From contig DATJJM010000046.1 of assembly GCA_035492535.1 (NCBI GenBank), forward strand, positions 1 to 9,076: a stretch of 9,076 bases of DNA. The letters are read 5' to 3'. A program made the translations under genes and the position numbers. The notes under the pieces are model-generated. The model saw only the letters and a list, made by a program, of their open reading frames with translations, did no database searches and was not told the origin of the DNA. Origin of the DNA: JAMXLO01 sp035492535. GTDB lineage: Bacteria; Pseudomonadota; Alphaproteobacteria; Acetobacterales; Acetobacteraceae. This document shows, one piece after another, positions 5,281-9,076 of this stretch; the stretch's first letter is position 1; every line of letters begins with the position of its first letter.

Positions 5281-5577
5281 GTGACTATCCGGGAAATCCA
5301 GTTCCTCATCTGCTCCAACCAGGGCGTCACGCGCCTGGACCTGCTCTCGCGCCGCCGGGGCAAGGCAGCGGCCCGTCAGCGTCAGCTCGGCATGTGGCTC
5401 GCCCGACACCTGACGCCGGCCAGCCTCACCGAGATCGGCATGGCGTTCGGCGGCCGGGACCACACCACAGTCGGGCACGCGATCTGGCGGATCGAGCAGG
5501 AAATCGCCGGCGGCAGCGCGCTGGGGCAACGCGCTCTGCGGCTCAGAACAACGCTCGAACAGGGGGGAGCGGCATGA
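5281..5577 (+). CDS. Orphan DnaA domain IV (DnaA-box-binding domain) protein
   Basis: This encodes 98 aa. The frame is open back to ATG 5113, but GTG 5281 has AAGAGG (5268-5273) seven bases upstream, starts right at the family boundary (VTIREIQFLICSNQGVTRLDLLS) and leaves the hairpin region untranslated. Residues 1-75 match the C-terminal domain of DnaA: a basic loop and A-R-Q-R-Q (31-35), LTEIGMAFGGRDHTTV (49-64) and H66-A. The signature G-G-R-D-H-T-T-V recognises DnaA boxes, and R32 corresponds to the conserved minor-groove arginine. The AAA+ domain is absent, so the protein cannot bind or hydrolyse ATP as DnaA does. It may bind the phage origin or compete for host DnaA sites. It overlaps the initiator-like gene by 4 nt. 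Confidence 0.87.
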   Translation: MTIREIQFLICSNQGVTRLDLLSRRRGKAAARQRQLGMWLARHLTPASLTEIGMAFGGRDHTTVGHAIWRIEQEIAGGSALGQRALRLRTTLEQGGAA

Positions 5578-6548
5578 GCAACTGCAACGGGCATAGCTGG
5601 TCCAAGTTCTGGTGGCGGGACTGGCAGAACGACCCGAAGCTCCGAAGCTGCAGCATGGGAGCGCAGGGCTACTGGATGCGCCTCCTGTGCCTGGCCCACG
5701 AGGCCGAGCCGGTTGGCTACGTCACCATCAACGGCAAAATTCCCACCGACAAGCAGCTCGTAGGCAATACCGGTGCCACGCTGAAGGAGGTCAAGGCATA
5801 CAACCAGGAGCTTGTGGATAACGGCGTCTGCAGCGTGACCGAGGACGGCATCATGTACTCGCGCCGAATGGTCAAGGATGCTGCCGCATCAGCGGCTGGA
5901 CGCGAATGGGGCCGCGCAGGCGGCAACCCCAATCTCAAGCCCAACGGAACCACCTCCCCTCGACAAGAGGGGTTAACCCCCCCCTTAACCCCCCCGGTTA
6001 AGGGACCCGGTTATCCGGTAGGGTTAACCCCACCCTTAACGCCCCCCGTTTACCCCCAGAAGCTAGAACCAAGAGTCTCAGAAGAACAAGATAAGGAAGA
6101 AAGAAAGATTTTAATTAAAAAACCTTACTTTGGAGAAGAAATGCGCGCGCGAGCCGAGGAACGGGAGGAAATTCCTCGCAGCAGCTTCGACGATGAGCTG
6201 GACCGGCTGCGCGAAACGCCGCTGCCGGAGGCCGGTGACGACGAGCCGGAAACCTTCGCCCGACAGCCCGATGAGCCTCTGCCGGAGCCGTTCCAGGTTC
6301 ACGTCCGACGCGCCGCCAAGGCCGCCACCATGCGCATCCCCTACGGCGAAACCCGCTCCGTCGAGGCGCAGCTCGAAGCCCTCAAGGCACAACCACAGGC
6401 TGTGGGGGCGGATCAGACGATGGGCCTCCGATGGCAGCCCGCCGCGCCCGTCAGGAGCATCGAGGAAATGCGCGCCGCCGCCCTCGCCGGCTGCACCCAA
6501 GAGCAGATCGCCCGCGCCGAGCGCTACGCCAGGCGGGCCGCCGCATGA
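5574..6548 (+). CDS. Phage replication initiator-like protein with an origin embedded in its linker
   Basis: This encodes 324 aa from ATG 5574 (ATGA overlap, GGGGGGAG upstream). The longer reading to 5172 would cross the DnaA-like gene in another frame and is rejected. Residues about 8-110 resemble the N-terminal winged-helix region of phage initiator/replisome-organiser proteins: SKFWWRDWQNDPKL, GAQGYWMRLLCLAHE, VGYVTINGKIPTDKQLV, TLKEVKAYNQELVDNGVCSV. Residues about 132-160 are a low-complexity TPP-rich linker in which GLTPPLTPPV occurs twice, 17 residues apart; it is encoded by regularly spaced iterons. A K/E-rich segment follows (about 162-190), encoded by AT-rich DNA. The C-terminus is acidic and then helical (SIEEMRAAALAGCTQEQIARAERYARR). 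Lambda O has the same order: DNA-binding N-terminus, origin in the middle, helicase-loading C-terminus. Family identity is moderate; a replication role is well supported by the DNA structure. Confidence 0.72.
   Translation: MSNCNGHSWSKFWWRDWQNDPKLRSCSMGAQGYWMRLLCLAHEAEPVGYVTINGKIPTDKQLVGNTGATLKEVKAYNQELVDNGVCSVTEDGIMYSRRMVKDAAASAAGREWGRAGGNPNLKPNGTTSPRQEGLTPPLTPPVKGPGYPVGLTPPLTPPVYPQKLEPRVSEEQDKEERKILIKKPYFGEEMRARAEEREEIPRSSFDDELDRLRETPLPEAGDDEPETFARQPDEPLPEPFQVHVRRAAKAATMRIPYGETRSVEAQLEALKAQPQAVGADQTMGLRWQPAAPVRSIEEMRAAALAGCTQEQIARAERYARRAAA
5969..6054. repeat. Seven phased TTAA-centred iterons (putative replication origin)
   Basis: Cores start at 5973, 5985, 5998, 6011, 6024, 6036 and 6049, with spacings of 12, 13, 13, 13, 12 and 13 bp. 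The 8-base forms are GGTTAACC, CCTTAACC, GGTTAAGG, GGTTATCC, GGTTAACC, CCTTAACG and CGTTTACC. Elements 1-3 and 5-7 form a direct duplication at an offset of 51 bp. C-tracts separate the elements. The spacing is too regular for coding constraint alone, and the array directly abuts an AT-rich tract. Confidence 0.78.
6058..6142. other. AT-rich, purine-biased tract: putative DNA unwinding element
   Basis: Within a GC-rich region this stretch is strongly AT-rich (8 G/C in the 40 bases 6091-6130) and nearly all purine on the plus strand up to about 6108. It then carries the 12-bp palindrome TTTTAATTAAAA (6109-6120). It immediately follows the iteron array, as the AT-rich region follows the iterons in the lambda origin. 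A GAGTC (GANTC) site lies at 6073-6077. Confidence 0.7.
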
Positions 6549-6817
6549 TGCCCGACGACGCCCGCACCGCCCGCCGCCTCGGACTCCGCTTCGAGCGCCG
6601 CCTCTGCACCGCCATCGAGCAGTCCAACATCCACCCCAACTTCGCCCTCGCCATCATGGCAACCGTGCTCGGCGAACTGCTCAACAGCATGCCAGAAGCC
6701 GAACGCACCGAATGCGTCGAAGCCATCTGCCAGATCATCCGCACCCACGGCCTCCACGGCTTCGACGCCGCATCCGAACTCGCAGCCGCAAAACTCCGGC
6801 CACACCTCGATGCTTGA
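6545..6817 (+). CDS. Small helical phage protein after the initiator, unknown function
   Basis: This encodes 90 aa from ATG 6545 (ATGA overlap; a second ATG at 6548). It is helical, with a recognisable hydrophobic pattern: LRFERRLCTAIEQSNIHPNFALAIMATVLGELLNSMPEAERTECVEAICQIIRTHG. Residues 27-45 are hydrophobic, but charged residues nearby argue for a buried or dimer helix and not a membrane span. In lambda, the gene after the initiator encodes the helicase loader, but this protein is far too short for lambda P and has no Walker motif. A small replication accessory is possible by position only. It overlaps the antiterminator gene by 8 nt. Confidence 0.75.
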   Translation: MMPDDARTARRLGLRFERRLCTAIEQSNIHPNFALAIMATVLGELLNSMPEAERTECVEAICQIIRTHGLHGFDAASELAAAKLRPHLDA

Positions 6818-7388
6818 CGTCCAACCACACAGCCGGTTAGATGCCGGTCAACGGGATGTCATCCACCGTTCGGATGTAAGCCCTGCGGCAGCCGTCCAGG
6901 GCTGGGCCGTCTTCACCACACACCCCAATACCGAAGACCAGGCAGAAAACCACCTCACCCAACAAGGCTTCGAGGCATACTGCCCTCGCTACACATGCCG
7001 CCGCCGCATCGGCACCACTCTCCAGCCCGTCGCCCGACCGCTCTTCCCGCGCTACGCCTTCGTCTGGCTCAGCAACACCCCATGGCACAGCATCCTCTAC
7101 ACCACCGGCGTCTCCGATCTACTGCGCTCCCCCCAAGGCAAACCATACATAGCCCCAGAAGCCGCTGTGAGCGCGCTACAGGCCACCGAGGCCCTTCGCC
7201 GCACACTCCCCCCCGGCAAGCCGCTCTGGCGCCTGGGAGACGCCTGCACGCTCGCTGGCGGGCCATTCGCCGGACACCCCGCTGTAATCAGCGAGATCGG
7301 AAAGCACACAGCCCTCGTCGCCATGATGCTCTTCGGACAACTCCGGAATATGGCTGTGCCGCTGGATAATCTCGTTGCGCGAGATTGA
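6810..7388 (+). CDS. NusG/RfaH-family transcription antiterminator, phage copy
   Basis: This encodes 192 aa from ATG 6810, the only usable in-frame start before the domain. After a 30-residue extension, an NGN domain begins at GWAVFTTHPNTEDQAENHL and continues through QGFEAYCPRYTCRRRI, PVARPLFPRYAFVWL and TTGVSDLLRSPQGKPY. A KOW domain follows at about 145-190 (GDACTLAGGPFAGHPAVISEI, then MLFGQLRNMAVPLDNL). PLFPRYAFV and the TTGVS region are closer to the specialised RfaH-like paralogues than to housekeeping NusG. NusG-type proteins bind the RNA polymerase clamp and suppress pausing or termination. As the last gene of the early operon, just before a packaging-type gene, this looks like the late-gene switch with a lambda Q-like role (inference). 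Confidence 0.86.
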   Translation: MLDVQPHSRLDAGQRDVIHRSDVSPAAAVQGWAVFTTHPNTEDQAENHLTQQGFEAYCPRYTCRRRIGTTLQPVARPLFPRYAFVWLSNTPWHSILYTTGVSDLLRSPQGKPYIAPEAAVSALQATEALRRTLPPGKPLWRLGDACTLAGGPFAGHPAVISEIGKHTALVAMMLFGQLRNMAVPLDNLVARD

Positions 7389-7415
7389 GCCAACTAAGCT
7401 AGTGGAACTCTAGTC

Positions 7416-7790
7416 GTGGGCGAGTTTCGGCCCTCAAGGCCAGGCGAAAGACGCGGTGGAAGGCAGAAAGGAACGCCTAACAAGGTCGATGGGGACATCA
7501 AGCACATGGTCCTCGCTGCCTTGGCTGGCGTCGGAGGCGAGCAATACCTGATGCGTCAGGCTGACGAGAACCCAACCGCCTTCCTGACACTCGTCGGTAA
7601 GGTGCTGCCGCTGCAGATCACCGGCGATCCCGACAGGCCCGTCAGCATCGAGTTCACCTGGGCACCAGCAACACCTGCGCCGGCTGTTTCACATGAAACT
7701 AACGACACGCCGCCGGTGATCGACGCAACGCCAGAGCCGAGCGACAACACCGAGTTCGTGTGGGGTAAGAGCAGCGATGACGCAGCGTAG
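7416..7790 (+). CDS. Phage GGRQKGTPNK-type protein, possible small terminase or packaging accessory
   Basis: This encodes 124 aa from GTG 7416, with only a weak GGA-type ribosome site. The N-terminus FRPSRPGERRGGRQKGTPNK is a basic, glycine-rich stretch resembling the openings of DUF5681-like and related phage proteins encoded next to terminase genes. A helical part follows (VDGDIKHMVLAALAGVGGEQYLMRQADENPTAFLTLVGKVLPLQITG). The C-terminal 50 residues are acidic and low complexity (PATPAPAVSHETNDTPPVIDATPEPSDN). Small-terminase function would mean pac/cos recognition, but no large terminase follows, so the call stays tentative. It is the first gene after the antiterminator and so would be the first late gene. 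Confidence 0.65.
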   Translation: MGEFRPSRPGERRGGRQKGTPNKVDGDIKHMVLAALAGVGGEQYLMRQADENPTAFLTLVGKVLPLQITGDPDRPVSIEFTWAPATPAPAVSHETNDTPPVIDATPEPSDNTEFVWGKSSDDAA

Positions 7791-7816
7791 CTACACTCGT
7801 CCATACCGTAGCTACG
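7787..7816. repeat. Two identical 8-bp palindromes spaced 21 bp apart
   Basis: GTAGCTAC occurs at 7787-7794, overlapping the TAG stop of the preceding gene, and again at 7808-7815, where it is extended to the 10-bp palindrome CGTAGCTACG (7807-7816). The 21-bp offset is two helical turns. The two copies can also pair with each other, but there is no T-run, so a terminator is not favoured. Confidence 0.5.
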
Positions 7817-7838
7817 TGCGCCACTACACATCGGACGG

Positions 7839-7928
7839 GTGCTGATTGCGCTGCTTGGTATATACGGCGCCGTCTGCATCGCCGGCTATTGCGCGCTGAT
7901 CCTCGGCGCTCGCTGCGATAACTGCTGA
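7839..7928 (+). CDS. Possible 29-residue membrane peptide
   Basis: GTG 7839 opens a 29-codon frame encoding a hydrophobic span (LIALLGIYGAVCIAGYCALIL) followed by GARCDNC, with four cysteines in all. Only a weak GGACGG lies upstream, too close to be ideal. The composition is that of a single membrane segment with a short polar end, as in small phage membrane peptides. It lies alone between the packaging-type gene and a convergent minus-strand gene. Existence is uncertain; a random high-GC frame can look like this. Confidence 0.25.
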   Translation: MLIALLGIYGAVCIAGYCALILGARCDNC

Positions 7929-7929
7929 T

Positions 7930-8433
7930 TCAATGCGCATCTCGGCGAGCGGTTGCCGCCTTGCCCTCGTCGGTGATCATCCACTCAATCAGCTTATCCA
8001 CAGTAACGCCCATATCAGCGTATCCACGCATCGTCGGGCGTCCAGACGCAACCAGCCGGCCGGATCGCAACTCAGCCAGCAACTCTTCGTCGGTCAGCTT
8101 AAAACACTGCTGGACCTGATGCAGCGGCACGATGAGTTTTTCCGGTTCTTCGCGTATGCGACGCATGACCGTACCAGGATCTGAAGCGTCCAGCGTCTCC
8201 ATGTCCTCAAACGGCTTGCGCCTCGCCTCAATCCGGTCGGATAGCGGGAGTAACAGGCGCTCAGCTTCGACAGGCAGCACCATCGGTAGCCCAAGGCCCT
8301 TCGGCCAGCGGTTCTGCTTCGCGGCCTCCCAAAGCTGCTCGGCGTCAGGGCCGGAGAATAGCCGTACCGCCTTGCGTTTGCGCCATGCGATCCATGCCAG
8401 CGTCTGCCAGCCGTTCCAGTGCTCGTCCCGCAT
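7930..8433 (-). CDS. Unrecognised protein, possible prophage-edge accessory gene
   Basis: This encodes 167 aa beginning MRDEHWNGWQTLAWIAWRKRK. No Shine-Dalgarno is obvious. The N-terminus is tryptophan-rich and helical. The middle is charged (LLPLSDRIEARRKPFEDMETLD). The C-terminal half has KLIVPLHQVQQCFKLTDEELLAELRSGRLVASGRP, which looks like a short DNA-binding or nucleotide-free helical unit, and ends VTVDKLIEWMITDEGK. I do not recognise the family. It is transcribed toward the phage genes, against their direction, as lysogenic accessory genes at prophage ends often are. A host gene is equally possible. Coding evidence is good from length, codon use and lack of a better frame. Confidence 0.68.
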   Translation of the reverse strand: MRDEHWNGWQTLAWIAWRKRKAVRLFSGPDAEQLWEAAKQNRWPKGLGLPMVLPVEAERLLLPLSDRIEARRKPFEDMETLDASDPGTVMRRIREEPEKLIVPLHQVQQCFKLTDEELLAELRSGRLVASGRPTMRGYADMGVTVDKLIEWMITDEGKAATARRDAH

Positions 8434-8454
8434 GCCGGCAGGCTAGCACGAGTT

Positions 8455-8520
8455 AGGCGCGCGAGTACCTCCCCAGGTGGCCGCGCCTGATGGGCACGGG
8501 CGGTTGCCCATTGCCGCCCG
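8455..8520 (+). other. Hairpin-rich 5' region of the PEP-CTERM gene
   Basis: One stem joins AGGCGCG (8455-8461) to CGCGCCT (8482-8488), with an inner ACCT/AGGT pair (8467-8470, 8475-8478). Two further stems exclude each other: TGGGCA (8491-8496) with TGCCCA (8505-8510), or CGGGCGG (8497-8503) with CCGCCCG (8514-8520). No T-run follows. It could be a terminator for neither strand or a leader switch; no known riboswitch is recognised. Confidence 0.4.
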
Positions 8521-8554
8521 CCGCTCAACCACACAACACACACCGGAGACACCG

Positions 8555-9076
8555 ATGCGCCCGCTGCTGCTCGCCGCCACGGCACTGCTCGCCACCGCGC
8601 CAGCCTATGCCGCGCCAATCGACGCCGGCAGCGTCATGAACATCGTCGGCAACGCCACATTCAGCGCCACCGCCATCAGCTTCACCTCGCCCGCCAATCT
8701 CGTGACCGGCACCGGCGTATACACAGCGCTCGGCACCTGCGTCGGCTGCGTCGATGTATCCACACCCGTCACCTACAACCCGTTCACGCCGGTCGCCGAC
8801 CTGTTCAGCGCCACCAACAACGGACTGACGGCGACGGTCAGCGTCACGGCGCAGCTCGAAGCGCCGGACTACACCGGCAACACGCTGCTCATCGTGGACG
8901 CGGCGCTGCTGACGCTCACCGGCTTCGATCCGACGCCCGGCCGGCTCGCGCTGACGCTCAACCAGGACACCGGACAGATCAGCGGCTCGTTCTCGTCCAC
9001 CGTGCAGGGCATCAGCGTGCCGGAGCCTGCGACGCTGGCGCTGCTCGGCATCGGCGCGCTCGGCCTCGGGCTGGCG
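8555..9076 (+). CDS. Exported PEP-CTERM domain protein, cut by the window end
   Basis: One hundred and seventy-four codons are visible from ATG 8555, with CGGAGA upstream. Residues 1-20 form a classic signal peptide (MRPLLLAATALLATAPAYA, cleavage near A19 or A20). The mature part is a T/S/V-rich, beta-strand-like sequence with one C62-V-G-C65 pair and no catalytic motif. Residues 155-174 are V-P-E-P-A-T-L-A-L-L-G followed by a hydrophobic glycine-rich span, the PEP-CTERM sorting signal; the usual terminal arginine cluster would lie just past the edge. Such proteins are processed by an exosortase at the inner membrane and are linked to exopolysaccharide or biofilm matrix. No exosortase is visible here. 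It is probably a host gene next to the prophage, or less likely phage cargo. Confidence 0.85.
   Translation, partial: MRPLLLAATALLATAPAYAAPIDAGSVMNIVGNATFSATAISFTSPANLVTGTGVYTALGTCVGCVDVSTPVTYNPFTPVADLFSATNNGLTATVSVTAQLEAPDYTGNTLLIVDAALLTLTGFDPTPGRLALTLNQDTGQISGSFSSTVQGISVPEPATLALLGIGALGLGLA

Noticed and set aside
5172..5573. Upstream extension of the initiator frame giving a much longer protein
   Set aside because: It runs out of frame through the DnaA domain IV gene and the hairpin gap; ATG 5574 has a ribosome site and the operon's usual ATGA overlap.
5971..6054. CRISPR-like array or telomere-like repeat because of the regular CCCTTAACCCC units
   Set aside because: Units are too short for CRISPR repeats and spacers, there are no cas genes, and the array is in frame inside a gene; phased iterons explain it better.
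7787..7816. Intrinsic terminator formed by the two GTAGCTAC copies
   Set aside because: The stem is short and mixed in composition, the loop is 13 bases and no T-run follows.
7994..8002. Perfect DnaA box TTATCCACA, with a weaker GTATCCACG nearby at 8020-8028
   Set aside because: Both lie inside the minus-strand gene at 7930-8433, where they encode ordinary codons; there is no AT-rich tract or cluster around them, so they are probably chance.

Overview
The window reads as the early (regulation, recombination and replication) half of a temperate-phage genome or prophage remnant in a high-GC alphaproteobacterium. The assignment rests on a GcrA-family regulator (a family largely confined to Alphaproteobacteria and their phages), on dense runs of small genes overlapping by 4 nt, and on a divergent repressor/Cro-like pair. 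A PEP-CTERM exported protein at the right edge and the overall codon use would fit Acetobacteraceae or other Rhodospirillales, but that family-level placement is inference.

Left arm (minus strand, 1648 to 1): a CI-like HTH repressor, then a separately promoted operon of a zinc-ribbon protein, two small helical proteins and the N-terminal part of a RecT-like recombination protein that runs off the window. The TATAAT-type promoter of this operon (1210-1215) and the divergent control region (1700-1786) share GACA/TGTC half-sites, including a perfect 17-bp operator at 1707-1723. One repressor probably controls both arms.

Central and right arm (plus strand, 1784 to 7388): a probably leaderless Cro-like gene, a GcrA-like regulator, a GcrA-like zinc protein, a small HTH-like protein, a VRR-NUC nuclease, a small unknown, a ParB-like DNA-binding protein, two unknowns, an orphan DnaA domain IV protein, a replication initiator-like protein, a small unknown and a NusG/RfaH-type antiterminator. 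Nearly every junction is an ATGA-type overlap. The one real gap (5117-5280) holds two long stem-loops just upstream of the DnaA-like gene.

The most striking feature is inside the initiator gene: seven TTAA-centred elements spaced 12 or 13 bp apart (5969-6054), followed at once by a purine-rich, AT-rich tract (6058-6142; 8 G/C in the 40 bases 6091-6130). This is the layout of an intragenic lambda-type replication origin: iterons plus a DNA unwinding element inside the initiator gene.

Right end: a short GTG-started gene of the phage GGRQKGTPNK type (possible small terminase or packaging accessory) follows the antiterminator, but no large terminase or structural genes follow it. Instead come two spaced palindromes, a tiny membrane-peptide ORF, an unrecognised minus-strand gene, a hairpin-rich intergenic stretch and the PEP-CTERM gene, cut by the window end. 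The phage/host boundary, or a deletion that removed the late genes, probably lies between 7790 and 8555. No tRNA, rRNA, CRISPR array, insertion sequence or integrase is visible.
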